DNA of 64,000 nucleotides, taken from positions 62,001-126,000 of the forward strand of contig CALXHI010000018.1 of assembly GCA_944388075.1 (NCBI GenBank). The letters are read 5' to 3'. The stretch's first letter is position 1; each line of letters opens with the position of its first letter. Both the position numbers and the translations under genes were made by a program. The notes under the pieces were generated by a model. The model worked only from the letters and a program-made list of their open reading frames with translations, did no database searches and was not told the DNA's origin. This DNA is from an uncultured Clostridia bacterium (GTDB taxonomy: Bacteria; Bacillota; Clostridia; Oscillospirales; Ruminococcaceae). Shown one piece after another: positions 43,310-52,523 of the stretch.

Positions 43310-44500
43310 TTATTCTGTAAATTTCACTCTGTCAATGCGGTCATAGCGCATCAAAAACAGATATTCATCGATGCGGAAAAACGCATGGTAGCTGTCCGAA
43401 ACAGCCGTTGTCGAAACGATGCTGCCGTCAAGCCGCAGCTGATCGATGGCAGCATTGGTCTGGACATTGACACTCATGCCGTCCGGATTGACCTCGAGCC
43501 ATTTGACCTCTTGATCATAGTCAACCCATACCGGTTCGTTCTCTGCACCGGACAACAGCATTACCGTACCGGTTCGCTTTTCCTCATGATATAGCAAAAC
43601 CGCAGCAGTATCCTTTGCCGTGCTCATGCAAATCGGATCGGACGGATAGGTATAGGTTCGCAATACTGCACCGCCCTTGTCGAGATAGCAGCAGCCGGTA
43701 TCACCCATGACCCACACATGCCCACTCTCTGTATTATATACCGAAATGCAGAGCATGTCAAGAGGTTCACTGCTCCAAATATCTTCTGTTTTCGAGAAAT
43801 CATAGGCATGCACCACCGATTGTAGCGTACCGGAATGCGCCCGCAGGCTGACCGCATAGCATCCGGAACCATCTCGATTCCAGCCGATATCCACGAGTTT
43901 TTCCACGCAGCTGCGTGCATAAATCTGTTTGCCCTCCGCATTGTACACCAACAGCTTACAAGCCGATGTCTCCGATGTGGTGACCAATGCGGCATAGCCG
44001 TCTTCGGAAAGCCTACCGAATAAAATGGAGTCTGAGCAAGTTTGTTCATATACAGTTTGCTTCTCAGTTTCCAATCGGAAGCCTGTTCCACCTGTTTCAT
44101 ACACCAATGCATAGTTCCCTGCCGTTTCCAGCATCGCATTGCCGTAGGTATGCTGACGTGTCGCAAGTTTCGTGCCGTCCACCGTATAGAAATAGCATTC
44201 GGAATCGCAGAGCAGCACCAGCAAATCGTCCATTTTGCCCGTTTGATATTCCTTATTGCCAAAAATCGACAGCGGGAAATTGCCATCTGACAGCACGCCC
44301 TCATTGCGGCGTACAGTTTCTCGTTCCATGCCAAGGTCTCGCAGCACAGACAGCCAAGCATCTCGTTTGGCATATGCCGTCAGTGCCAATACCGACAGCA
44401 GCAGGAATACAAACAACCGCTTGAGGGTTTGCCGCCGCTTTTGTTTTCTCCGTTCCGCATATAAATCCGGAGCGACTTCATTTTGTGAATGATTCGCCAT
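43310..44500 (-). CDS. DUF5711-type membrane-anchored beta-propeller-like protein
   Basis: A 396-residue protein: a basic cytoplasmic N-terminus (1-27), one membrane helix (about 28-46), then a repetitive beta-rich extracellular region with spaced Trp/Asp-Gly turns (for example VDIGWNRDGSGCYAVSL and KWLEVNPDGMSVNV) like a degenerate propeller. It fits the DUF5711 family of Clostridia by architecture. ATG 44500 follows AAAGGAG. No function can be assigned; it precedes the CvpA-like gene. Confidence 0.6.
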   Translation of the reverse strand: MANHSQNEVAPDLYAERRKQKRRQTLKRLFVFLLLSVLALTAYAKRDAWLSVLRDLGMERETVRRNEGVLSDGNFPLSIFGNKEYQTGKMDDLLVLLCDSECYFYTVDGTKLATRQHTYGNAMLETAGNYALVYETGGTGFRLETEKQTVYEQTCSDSILFGRLSEDGYAALVTTSETSACKLLVYNAEGKQIYARSCVEKLVDIGWNRDGSGCYAVSLRAHSGTLQSVVHAYDFSKTEDIWSSEPLDMLCISVYNTESGHVWVMGDTGCCYLDKGGAVLRTYTYPSDPICMSTAKDTAAVLLYHEEKRTGTVMLLSGAENEPVWVDYDQEVKWLEVNPDGMSVNVQTNAAIDQLRLDGSIVSTTAVSDSYHAFFRIDEYLFLMRYDRIDRVKFTE

Positions 44501-44533
44501 GGTACTCCTTTCTGTCATAGGATTCGTCCTACA

Positions 44534-45268
44534 CTAGTAAAAGACCCGATTCAAATACAGACCATGCGCCATCGCCGTTCTGCCGGCTGCCAATCGGTTT
44601 CTGGCAGCCAAAATCTCCCGCATCGCATCTGCCGGGAATACGCCTTCGCTGATATCGAGCAGCGTGCCAACAAAGATGCGTACCATATTATACAGGAATC
44701 CGTCTCCGCTGATCAGCACCCGGACATCATCGCCGTTTTGCTCGACGGCTGCGGCATAAATCGTACGGACGGTATTGGATTGATCGGTTGCCTGCGCACA
44801 AAAGCTGCGAAAATCATGCGTTCCGACCACCGCCTGTGCCGCATGCCGCATTTTCTCGATATCCATCGGTCGGCGGTAGTGATATGCCAAATCTGTCGCA
44901 AAGGGATTCTTGCTCTCATGGTTATGAATGCGGTAGAGATATTCCTTGCCCTTGCAATCAAAACGAGCATGAAAGCCCTCCGGTGCATCCTCGCAACCAA
45001 GCACCGATATATCATCCGGCAGATAGCCATTCATCGCTCGCACGAGATTTTTGCAGCGAATCTGCCGTTCCGTATGCAAATGCAGGCAAAACTGATTGGC
45101 ATGCACCCCCGTATCCGTCCGGGAACAGCCGTAAACCGTTACCGGTCCGTTCAACACACGGGACAGCTGCTTTTCCAGTTCTCCCTGAATCGTCATCGCA
45201 TTGGGCTGTCGCTGAAAGCCGTGATAACGGGTGCCGCGATAGGCGATGGTCATCTTGAGCGTTCGCAT
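44534..45268 (-). CDS. truA: tRNA pseudouridine(38-40) synthase
   Basis: Forms pseudouridine in the anticodon arm. It has 244 residues. The catalytic Asp is in SRTDTGVHANQF, with the start MTIAYRGTRYHGFQRQ, the KGKEYLYRI strand and the FLYNMVRIFVGTLLDI helix. It follows ecfT by 18 nt, an arrangement that is common in Firmicutes (ecfA1-ecfA2-ecfT-truA). Confidence 0.95.
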   Translation of the reverse strand: MRTLKMTIAYRGTRYHGFQRQPNAMTIQGELEKQLSRVLNGPVTVYGCSRTDTGVHANQFCLHLHTERQIRCKNLVRAMNGYLPDDISVLGCEDAPEGFHARFDCKGKEYLYRIHNHESKNPFATDLAYHYRRPMDIEKMRHAAQAVVGTHDFRSFCAQATDQSNTVRTIYAAAVEQNGDDVRVLISGDGFLYNMVRIFVGTLLDISEGVFPADAMREILAARNRLAAGRTAMAHGLYLNRVFY

Positions 45269-45286
45269 ATTGCGTATGCTCCTCTC

Positions 45287-46090
45287 TTACAGCAGCGCAT
45301 TGGCAGCAATCACAACCGCAAATAGCAGCAGCGTAATCGCCAACGCAATATAATCTCTCATACCGCTTTGCAATTGGCGCAAACGGGTTCTGCCCTCTCC
45401 GCCGTGATAGCAGCGGCATTCCATGGCAAGTGCCAAATCCGTGGCTCGGCGAAATGCCGATACAAACAGCGGAATCAGAATCGGCACCAACGCCTTAATG
45501 CGCTGCTTCAGACTGCCGCTCTCCAAATCTGCGCCTCTCGCCTTTTGGGCAGCAATAATCTTATTGGTTTCCTCAATCAAGGTCGGGATGAATCGCAGTG
45601 CAATGGTCATCATCATGGCAAGCTCATGCACCGGCATTTTCAGCTTTTTCAGCGGTGACAGCAGGGCTTCAATGGCATCGGTCAACACAATCGGAGAAGT
45701 GGTATAGGTCAGCAAGGATGTGCCGGCAATCAGCAGGCAAATGCGTGAAACCATAAAGGCAGATGTGATCACGCCCTCCTCGGTGATCTTGAGGAATTTC
45801 CACTGCCAGTACACATCGCCGCCGTCAATCATCAGCAGGTTCAGAATCGTTGTGAACAGCAGAATCGGCAGTAACGGCTTAATGCTTTTCCAAATCATCT
45901 TGAACGGAATCTTGGAGCAGAGCGTTGCCAGTACCGTAAAAAACAAGCCGACCAACAAGGTTGTCCAACGCTGTCCCCAGAACAGCATCACAAGAAACAG
46001 CATTGTGATGATGATTTTGAATCGGGCATCCATGCGATGCACGACACTCTCGATTGGGAAATATTGTCCCAATGTGATATCGCTCAGCAT
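45287..46090 (-). CDS. ecfT: ECF transporter transmembrane coupling protein EcfT
   Basis: Membrane scaffold that couples the two ATPases to vitamin-binding S components. It has 267 residues, an N-terminal block DITLGQYFPIESVVHRMDAR, about five membrane segments, and cytoplasmic coupling helices carrying AQKARGADLESG (ARG motif) and a second one within ALAMECRCYHGGEGRTRL. Its ATG overlaps the end of ecfA2 by 7 bp. Confidence 0.94.
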   Translation of the reverse strand: MLSDITLGQYFPIESVVHRMDARFKIIITMLFLVMLFWGQRWTTLLVGLFFTVLATLCSKIPFKMIWKSIKPLLPILLFTTILNLLMIDGGDVYWQWKFLKITEEGVITSAFMVSRICLLIAGTSLLTYTTSPIVLTDAIEALLSPLKKLKMPVHELAMMMTIALRFIPTLIEETNKIIAAQKARGADLESGSLKQRIKALVPILIPLFVSAFRRATDLALAMECRCYHGGEGRTRLRQLQSGMRDYIALAITLLLFAVVIAANALL

Positions 46091-46950
46091 GCCGAATCCC
46101 TCCCTTCCAGACGGGCTTTCAGCAGCTCTGCACCGAATTTGACGGTATAGACCTCCTCGGGAAAGGCAATGCCTCGTTCCCGGAGCTTGTGAAAGACTCT
46201 CGTAATCTGCGGCAGGTCCAGCCCCATCTCCTCAAGCTGCTGCGACTGTGCAAACACATTCGCCGGTGTATCGTAGCAAACCGCCTTGGCCTGACATAGC
46301 ACCAACAGCTTGGACGCATAGCGCGCCACATCCTCCATGCTGTGTGAAACCAGCAGAATCGTGCAGCCGGTACGCTTGTGATATTGTTGCAGCTGTGTGA
46401 GAATCTTCACTCTGCCCTTCGGGTCAAGACCGGCAGTCGGCTCATCGAGAATCAGCACATTCGGTTCCATCGCCATCACACCGGCAATCGCCACACGCCG
46501 CTTCTGTCCACCCGAAAGCGCATAGGGTGCTTGTTGCAACAATTCCTCCCGCAGTCCGACGGCTTCCGCAGTTTCCCGTACACGCCGATCGATTTCTTTT
46601 TCATCCAGTCCCATATTCTTCGGACCGAATGCGATATCTTCATACACCGTCTGCTCAAACAGCTGATATTCGGGGTACTGGAATACCAGTCCCACCCGAA
46701 ACCGTACCTGTCGGCGATCGGCTTTCTTATCCCAAATATCCTGCCCGTCGAGCAGTACCTGACCGCTTGTGGGCTTCAGCAAGCCGTTCATCATCTGCAT
46801 CAGCGTGGATTTGCCTGAACCGGTATGCCCGATGATACCGACAAATTCCCCCTCCTCGATTTGCAGATTCATGTGGTCAACCGCTGTTTTCTCGAAAGGC
46901 GAACCAATGCTGTAGGTATAGGTCAAATCTTTGGTTTCAAGAATCGGCAT
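46084..46950 (-). CDS. ecfA2: ECF transporter ATPase EcfA2
   Basis: ATP-binding subunit of the group II ECF module. It has 288 residues. Walker A GIIGHTGSGKSTLMQMMNG, Q-loop VFQYPEYQLFEQT, signature LSGGQKRRVAIAG and Walker B LILDEPTAGLDPKGR are present; the H-loop is VSHSME. ATG 46950 (MPILETKDLTYTY) follows GAGGA and overlaps ecfA1 by 14 bp. Confidence 0.94.
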   Translation of the reverse strand: MPILETKDLTYTYSIGSPFEKTAVDHMNLQIEEGEFVGIIGHTGSGKSTLMQMMNGLLKPTSGQVLLDGQDIWDKKADRRQVRFRVGLVFQYPEYQLFEQTVYEDIAFGPKNMGLDEKEIDRRVRETAEAVGLREELLQQAPYALSGGQKRRVAIAGVMAMEPNVLILDEPTAGLDPKGRVKILTQLQQYHKRTGCTILLVSHSMEDVARYASKLLVLCQAKAVCYDTPANVFAQSQQLEEMGLDLPQITRVFHKLRERGIAFPEEVYTVKFGAELLKARLEGRDSAC

Positions 46951-47803
46951 TGGCAGTTCCTCCTCGTAGCAAGCGTTCGATCGCATCGACACAAGCATCT
47001 TCGGTAATCAAATCACACGGCAAGTCATACCCCGCCTGCCGCAGCATATCTGCCAGTTCTGTAACCTGCGGCACATCCAATCCCAAGGCTTTCATCTCCT
47101 GTACATGAGAAAAAACATGCGCCGGTGTATCGTCCAGCTTGATCGTACCGTGGTCGATGACCACCACACGCTCACATTGTGCCGCTTCCTCCATCTCATG
47201 CGTGATCAACACAATGGTAATGCCATAATCCCGATTGAGCCGCTTGATGGTTTTCATAACCTCCTTGCGGCCCTGTGGGTCGAGCATGGCGGTTGGCTCG
47301 TCGAGTACAATGCAGTCCGGCCGCATCGCAATGATACCGGCAATCGCAATCCGCTGCTTCTGTCCACCGGAGAGCTGATGCGGCGCATGCCGGCGATACG
47401 CATACATCTTGACCGCCTTGAGTGCCTCATCCACACGTTCCCGCATCTCAACAGGGTCAACGCCCATATTTTCCAAACCGAACGCCACATCTTCCTCTAC
47501 AATCGTTGCAATGATCTGGTTGTCGGGATTCTGAAACACCATGCCCACCTTTTGCCGCAATGCGAGCAGACGGTCATCGTCCGTTGTGGGAATGCCGTCC
47601 ACCACTACTTGTCCGGCATTCGGCAGCAGAACCGCATTGAGCAGCTTGGCGAGTGTCGATTTCCCCGAGCCGTTATGCCCAAGCACCGCAATCATCTCAC
47701 CTCTGCAGATTTCGAGCGAAATGCCCTGCAGCACCTCCTGCTCGCCGCCATCATCTGTGGTATAGGAAAACCGTACATCCTGTACGGAAATCAGTGAATC
47801 CAT
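46937..47803 (-). CDS. ecfA1: ECF transporter ATPase EcfA1
   Basis: Partner ATPase of EcfA2. It has 288 residues, with Walker A VLGHNGSGKSTLAKLLNA, Q-loop VFQNPDNQIIATIVEEDVAFG, signature LSGGQKQRIAIAG and Walker B CIVLDEPTAMLDPQGR. The module has no S component beside it; folT at 35846-36445 is one user and others probably lie outside the window. Confidence 0.94.
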   Translation of the reverse strand: MDSLISVQDVRFSYTTDDGGEQEVLQGISLEICRGEMIAVLGHNGSGKSTLAKLLNAVLLPNAGQVVVDGIPTTDDDRLLALRQKVGMVFQNPDNQIIATIVEEDVAFGLENMGVDPVEMRERVDEALKAVKMYAYRRHAPHQLSGGQKQRIAIAGIIAMRPDCIVLDEPTAMLDPQGRKEVMKTIKRLNRDYGITIVLITHEMEEAAQCERVVVIDHGTIKLDDTPAHVFSHVQEMKALGLDVPQVTELADMLRQAGYDLPCDLITEDACVDAIERLLRGGTANADS

Positions 47804-47827
47804 GCGATCTCCTTTCGGAACACAATC

Positions 47828-48694
47828 TCAATCTGCCTGCCAAATCGCTGTCGCACCGCAAGGCAGTGCGTAATTGGCAAGAGAAACCGGCAAACCGATT
47901 TCATCTGCCATCAGGCTGCCGCCGAATTTGGGTACAAGCAGCTGATGGAGCAAATAGCCCATCACCGATGGTGACAGACCGGTTGTATAGCTGTTGAGCA
48001 GGAAAAAGAGCGGCTGCTCGGAGAGTACCGCCATACAGACCTCTACAAGCGGGTACAGGTTCTGTTCGAGCTTCCAGATTTCGCCGCCCGGCCCTCTGCC
48101 ATAGCTCGGCGGATCCATGATAATGGCATCATAGGTCTTACCTCGTCTTGCCTCACGGCGAATGAATTTCTCGCAATCGTCCACAATCCAGCGAATCGGA
48201 CGATCACTCAAATTCGAGGCTGCCGCATTCTCTCTCGCCCACTGCACCATGCCCTTTGCCGCATCTACATGGCAAACCTCTGCACCGGCTGCTGCACAAG
48301 CAAGTGTCGCACCGCCGGTATAGGCAAACAGGTTCAACACCCGAATCGGGCGTTCGGCATTGCGAATCTTCTCCGTCATCCAGTCCCAGTTGACCGCCTG
48401 CTCCGGGAATAGTCCGGTATGCTTAAAGCCGGTCGGCCGTACCCGAAAGCGCAAATCGCCATAGCGAATGATCCAGCTCTCCGGCGGCTGCTTTTGATAG
48501 CTCCAGCTGCCGCCGCCGCTTTTGGAACGGTGATAGTGCCCGTCAGCGGTTTTCCAAAGCGGTGAGGTTTTCGGTGTTTGCCAAATGACCTGTGGGTCGG
48601 GACGAATCAGCACGACATCGCCCCAACGCTCAAGGCGTTCTCCGCCGGATGTTTCAATGAGGCGATAGTCCGCCCAATGCTCTGCAATTCTCAA
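47828..48694 (-). CDS. Class I SAM-dependent methyltransferase (RlmI/RlmK-like)
   Basis: A 288-residue methyltransferase. The SAM site is VLNLFAYTGGATLACAAAGA with acidic VDAAKGMVQWARENA, and the catalytic block is DAIIMDPPSYGRGPGGE (DPPSY, as in rRNA cytosine-C5 or N2-guanine enzymes of the RlmI/RlmK group). It lacks an N-terminal PUA domain; residues 1-85 form a short beta-rich part. The start is TTG 48694 with GAGGGG 10 nt upstream; no ATG fits. The likely target is rRNA, by inference. Confidence 0.78.
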   Translation of the reverse strand: MRIAEHWADYRLIETSGGERLERWGDVVLIRPDPQVIWQTPKTSPLWKTADGHYHRSKSGGGSWSYQKQPPESWIIRYGDLRFRVRPTGFKHTGLFPEQAVNWDWMTEKIRNAERPIRVLNLFAYTGGATLACAAAGAEVCHVDAAKGMVQWARENAAASNLSDRPIRWIVDDCEKFIRREARRGKTYDAIIMDPPSYGRGPGGEIWKLEQNLYPLVEVCMAVLSEQPLFFLLNSYTTGLSPSVMGYLLHQLLVPKFGGSLMADEIGLPVSLANYALPCGATAIWQAD

Positions 48695-48716
48695 GATTAC
48701 GCATCCCCTCTGAAGC

Positions 48717-50096
48717 CTATCGTGCCGCTTCCGTATCGTTCATATACTTTTGAATATGATCGGCAATCGCAAAGGCATAGGTATTAATCTGTTTGAAGTC
48801 CCTGCCCTCCAGCAAAATTTGAATGGCAGCTTCCTTTTTATGCTCTCGCACAAGAATGCGACCCTCTGTACCGAGTTCCGCAGCCCGTTCAGCGATGAAA
48901 TGCACAATCGACGGTGCATTCTTCCAGATTTCCCGCCAATGCGGTAAAATTCGTAAGGATACCGAAACCTGCGGGTCATGCTCCATCACCTTCGCCAACT
49001 CGCTGAGCGGTTTCTCCGTTCGCTGCATCACACCGAGAATCTTTGCGATGGTCACCAAACCATCCGCTGCCGGAAATGGCGTAAAATAAAGATATCCGCT
49101 ACGGTCGCCGCCCAGCGACAGTGCCATCGTGTGCATCTTGTCGAGGACAAAACGAGGTCCTGCCTGCGTCATGTGTACGGCAATATTCTGCTGCTGTGCG
49201 AACCGCAGAAATCCAAGATTGGTTTTTTCAGTGACAGCGACGCCATGATTGCTGAGCGTATTGGCATCGAGCGCATCTTGACAGAGGATCGCCAAAATTC
49301 GGTCACCGTCTACGATTTCGCCGTCCGCATCCACCGCCATACAGCGACCGCCGTCGCCGTCCAGTGCAAAGCCGGCATCACAGCATTCCGACTGCACCAA
49401 ATCCATCAACGGCTCCATCGATTGTACGCCGCAGTCATCGTTGATATTGATACCATCGGGATGATGATTCATCAGTACGACTGTTGCACCCAGAGCCGAA
49501 AGCAGCGGCTCTGCCAACGCACTGACCGCACCGTTGGCGCAGTCGATTGCAATGCGAAGCCGAGGCGGCGACGCAAGCATCCCCGCATCTGCAAGCCGAT
49601 CACAAACCAATTTGCGATACCGTTCTCCGGCATTGACATCTCGTGCAATATAGCCGCATTCCCGATGGGAACGGCTGTGAATGGTTTCGCCGCCTCTCGG
49701 CATCATCGACTCTATGCGATCGAGCTGCTCGACACTCATCGGCAGTCCGGTTTTCGAGAAAAACCGGACACCGTTCCATTCATAACTCATCTGCTCTGCC
49801 GTAATGGCAAAACCGGCATCGCCATGCTCCGTAGACAGCAGCAGATTCATCGCCGCTGACGGTATCACACCCAAGCAGTGTGCAATGCCACCGCCGGCAC
49901 AGATGCCTGCACAGAGTGCCGCCTCGAGTGCATCTCCCGAACGCCGTGTATCCTTCGAGAGATAAATCACCGGCGGACGATTGCAGCTTTTCCCGATCAT
50001 CTGCGCCACAGCATAGCCCAAATTCATCAGCATCTCACAGCGCAATTCGGTCATAGCAATGCCCCGCAAGCCTTCAGGTTTGAGATATTTCGCCAT
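48717..50096 (-). CDS. GlmM-like phosphohexomutase homologue lacking all catalytic motifs
   Basis: A 459-residue protein that follows phosphoglucosamine mutase (GlmM) end to end, for example IYLSKDTRRSGDALEAAL, LRIAIDCANGAVSALAEPLL and DGININDDCGVQS. Every catalytic element is altered: GTDGVRG is KPEGLRG; ISASHNP is ITAEQMS, putting Glu101 in place of the phosphoserine; DGDGDR is DGDGGR (246-251); GGEQSGH is GGDRSGY (329-335); the RPSGTEP phosphate loop is REHKKEA (417-423). The fold is conserved but mutase activity is very unlikely. A sensing or scaffolding role is possible. No stop or frameshift, and codon use looks like its neighbours, so it is not a decaying copy. Confidence 0.8.
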   Translation of the reverse strand: MAKYLKPEGLRGIAMTELRCEMLMNLGYAVAQMIGKSCNRPPVIYLSKDTRRSGDALEAALCAGICAGGGIAHCLGVIPSAAMNLLLSTEHGDAGFAITAEQMSYEWNGVRFFSKTGLPMSVEQLDRIESMMPRGGETIHSRSHRECGYIARDVNAGERYRKLVCDRLADAGMLASPPRLRIAIDCANGAVSALAEPLLSALGATVVLMNHHPDGININDDCGVQSMEPLMDLVQSECCDAGFALDGDGGRCMAVDADGEIVDGDRILAILCQDALDANTLSNHGVAVTEKTNLGFLRFAQQQNIAVHMTQAGPRFVLDKMHTMALSLGGDRSGYLYFTPFPAADGLVTIAKILGVMQRTEKPLSELAKVMEHDPQVSVSLRILPHWREIWKNAPSIVHFIAERAAELGTEGRILVREHKKEAAIQILLEGRDFKQINTYAFAIADHIQKYMNDTEAAR

Positions 50097-50122
50097 CATT
50101 CCGCCTCCTCTCACTTATCGTT

Positions 50123-50623
50123 TCACGGCATATGCCGCCACGCATTTTGGCTTCTGCCGGAAATATTCTGCAGTCGGAATCCGATAGACCCGATCGCAGT
50201 TGTTATCTGCATTGTAAACCGCCAGCTGTCCCGATACCTCCCGCATACAAGCGGTGTGAATCGCTGACGCAAACCGACTTTTTTCCGATATCCGTACAGG
50301 ACAATCTGTCCCTGTACCAATGCCTGCTCGATCTGCATTTGTTGCCGCAGGCAATGCTCCCATGCAAACGGAAATACACCCCAAAATCCCGGCAGCATGC
50401 CAAAGCGTTCCATGCAGCGCAAGACATCACAAAGCGGTACGGTAATCCGGTACAACCAAAGAGCATGGTAGACCGCAAGCACCTCACAGCCGTCGAACAC
50501 CCGAATTTCATACCCGATACCGCTCCCGGCGATTGCCCATTGACGGGTTCTGCCGGAAGCGGTATCCTGCAATTGTGTTGATAATTTCGGTCGGATCTCG
50601 TGATCATGTGTCTGCACTCTCAT
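50123..50623 (-). CDS. Hypothetical protein overlapping ruvB
   Basis: A 166-residue frame starting [17 protein letters not shown] inside the last 20 nt of ruvB and ending 26 nt before the GlmM-like gene. The middle ([26 protein letters not shown]) looks like a folded beta/alpha domain, and the C-terminus is basic. The ribosome binding site is weak. I do not recognise a family. Other frames here are less protein-like, and a coding gap of ~500 bp would be out of place in this tight gene run. Confidence 0.5.
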   Translation of the reverse strand: MRVQTHDHEIRPKLSTQLQDTASGRTRQWAIAGSGIGYEIRVFDGCEVLAVYHALWLYRITVPLCDVLRCMERFGMLPGFWGVFPFAWEHCLRQQMQIEQALVQGQIVLYGYRKKVGLRQRFTPLVCGRYRDSWRFTMQITTAIGSIGFRLQNISGRSQNAWRHMP

Positions 50624-51704
50624 CGTCCGATTTGAGCATATCCTGCAACGAATACTGCCGCGACATCGTCTGCGTCTCGATCGGATAGCCCATATGTTCA
50701 TATGCCAACTGTGTCGCACAACGACCTCTCGGTGTTCGAGCAATCATGCCAAGCTGCATGAGATACGGCTCACAGACATCCTCGAGTGTCACAGACTCCT
50801 CACCAATCGCCGATGCCAGCGTTTCCAGACCGACAGGACCGCCATGATACCCTCGAATCATCATATCAAGCATGCGTTTGTCGAGCTTGTCCAAACCCAA
50901 TTCGTCAATCTCAAGCCGTTCGAGCGCAAGCTTTGTCATCTGTGCATCGATGATGCCGTTGCCCATGACATCCGCAAAATCCCGTACTCGTTTAAGCAAA
51001 CGGTTTGCGATACGAGGTGTACCGCGAGAACGCTTCGCCAATTCCATCGCACCGTCAATTTCACAGGGAATATCCAAAATCATCGCACTGCGGCGAATGA
51101 TATCGCAAAGCTGTTCGGGCGTATACAGCTCCAATCGTTGCACGATGCCGAACCGATCTCTCAGCGGCGGTGTCAGCTGACCGGCTCTTGTGGTCGCTCC
51201 AACCAAAGTGAACGGCTGCAAATCCACACGAATACTCCGTGCAGCCGGACCTTTGCCGATCACAATATCCAACACCCGATCCTCAAGCGCCGGATAGAGG
51301 ATCTCCTCCACTGCTCTCGACAGCCGGTGAATCTCATCGACAAACAACACATCTCCGCTGCCCAGATTGGTCAGCAATGCTGCCAAATCGCCGGGCTTCT
51401 CAATCGCAGGGCCGGAGGTCACACGCAAATTCACGCCCATCTCATAGGCGATGATACCCGAAAGCGTGGTTTTCCCAAGCCCCGGCGGCCCATAGAGCAG
51501 TACATGATCGAGCGGTTCGCCTCTGCGGCGTGCCGCTTCAATGTAGACGGCGAGATTCTGCTTGACCTGATCCTGACCGATATAGTCCGTCAGGCTTTTC
51601 GGACGCAGGGACACATCCATATCACCGTCCTGCGGTATCTGTTCCGGCGTCGCAATGCGTTCTGTTTCCTCCGGCGAAAAGGAAAAATCACTCGTCTGAA
51701 TCAT
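50604..51704 (-). CDS. ruvB: Holliday junction helicase RuvB
   Basis: AAA+ motor that drives branch migration with RuvA. It has 366 residues: [19 protein letters not shown] start, Walker [16 protein letters not shown], Walker [14 protein letters not shown], sensor [19 protein letters not shown] and the C-terminal winged helix [13 protein letters not shown]. In order ruvC-ruvA-sseB-ruvB, with the SseB-like gene inserted before ruvB. Confidence 0.97.
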   Translation of the reverse strand: MIQTSDFSFSPEETERIATPEQIPQDGDMDVSLRPKSLTDYIGQDQVKQNLAVYIEAARRRGEPLDHVLLYGPPGLGKTTLSGIIAYEMGVNLRVTSGPAIEKPGDLAALLTNLGSGDVLFVDEIHRLSRAVEEILYPALEDRVLDIVIGKGPAARSIRVDLQPFTLVGATTRAGQLTPPLRDRFGIVQRLELYTPEQLCDIIRRSAMILDIPCEIDGAMELAKRSRGTPRIANRLLKRVRDFADVMGNGIIDAQMTKLALERLEIDELGLDKLDKRMLDMMIRGYHGGPVGLETLASAIGEESVTLEDVCEPYLMQLGMIARTPRGRCATQLAYEHMGYPIETQTMSRQYSLQDMLKSDDESADT

Positions 51705-51725
51705 GCCGCCTCCTGCTTTTTTGTA

Positions 51726-52451
51726 TCAGCGTTCAAAGTAACGCTTTTTCCGCACATAAAACGGTTCAATGCCCTCGATCGCCTTTTTGGCAACGGCTTC
51801 CTCCAGGCTGATAAATACAAGGCTGTCGCCGGATTTTGAATAGCTCTGCATGTACTTCGACAACGGGAAGAACAGCTTCCTCGTATTGCCCATCATATCA
51901 AAAACAAACAGCGTCTGCGGTCGTTCGCAGCCACGAATCATCTCCACCGCATAGCAGGCATCGACATTCGCCTGCCGTGCCAGATAGCGCACGAGCGGAC
52001 GGGTCAAATGCTCCAAATCCTTTCGAGGTCTGCGATACTCGATGATTTCTTCTTCCTTCATCGAGATGGCAGGGATATTGAGATTTCGTGCAACCATCAG
52101 AATGCTCTTGATTTCCTGCGAGGAGAATTCCTTGCCGTACGAATTAGGATTCAGCACCGCATTTGCGGATTGAATCAAATCAAACAGACGCAGACAGTTC
52201 AAGCGATAGCAATTGACATACCGCTTTGCAAACTGCTGCAGTGCCCGATAGCTTGTGAAGAACGGGATAAAGATATCACCGTCGGGATTTTGCGTTGTAA
52301 CCAACTCCATCGAGATACCGCCGTTGACCTGATCCTGCTTGACCGGCTTTTTGCAAATGACATACACATCGCTTTTAATCAGCATTTGCAAGAAAAGCGA
52401 TCGTTTCTCCGGTTTGGTAATCGCTTCTTTGAGCAATTCGTCCAGATTCAT
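51726..52451 (-). CDS. SseB-like protein
   Basis: A 241-residue protein with an N-terminal SseB-type domain: KPEKRSLFLQMLIKSDVYVI, then DGDIFIPFFTSYRALQQFA, and a C-terminal part (about 130-241) ending KKRYFER. SseB domains bind proteins in unrelated contexts; no enzymatic motif is visible. ATG 52451 follows GGGAGGA. Its place between ruvA and ruvB is conserved only in tight transcription terms here; a link to recombination is not shown. Confidence 0.65.
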   Translation of the reverse strand: MNLDELLKEAITKPEKRSLFLQMLIKSDVYVICKKPVKQDQVNGGISMELVTTQNPDGDIFIPFFTSYRALQQFAKRYVNCYRLNCLRLFDLIQSANAVLNPNSYGKEFSSQEIKSILMVARNLNIPAISMKEEEIIEYRRPRKDLEHLTRPLVRYLARQANVDACYAVEMIRGCERPQTLFVFDMMGNTRKLFFPLSKYMQSYSKSGDSLVFISLEEAVAKKAIEGIEPFYVRKKRYFER

Positions 52452-52523
52452 AATAGATTCCTCCCTCATTGGATTGCGAACAATCCGATCTTGTATTCCT
52501 CTTTTTGTGTTAAGCGACAGCTG

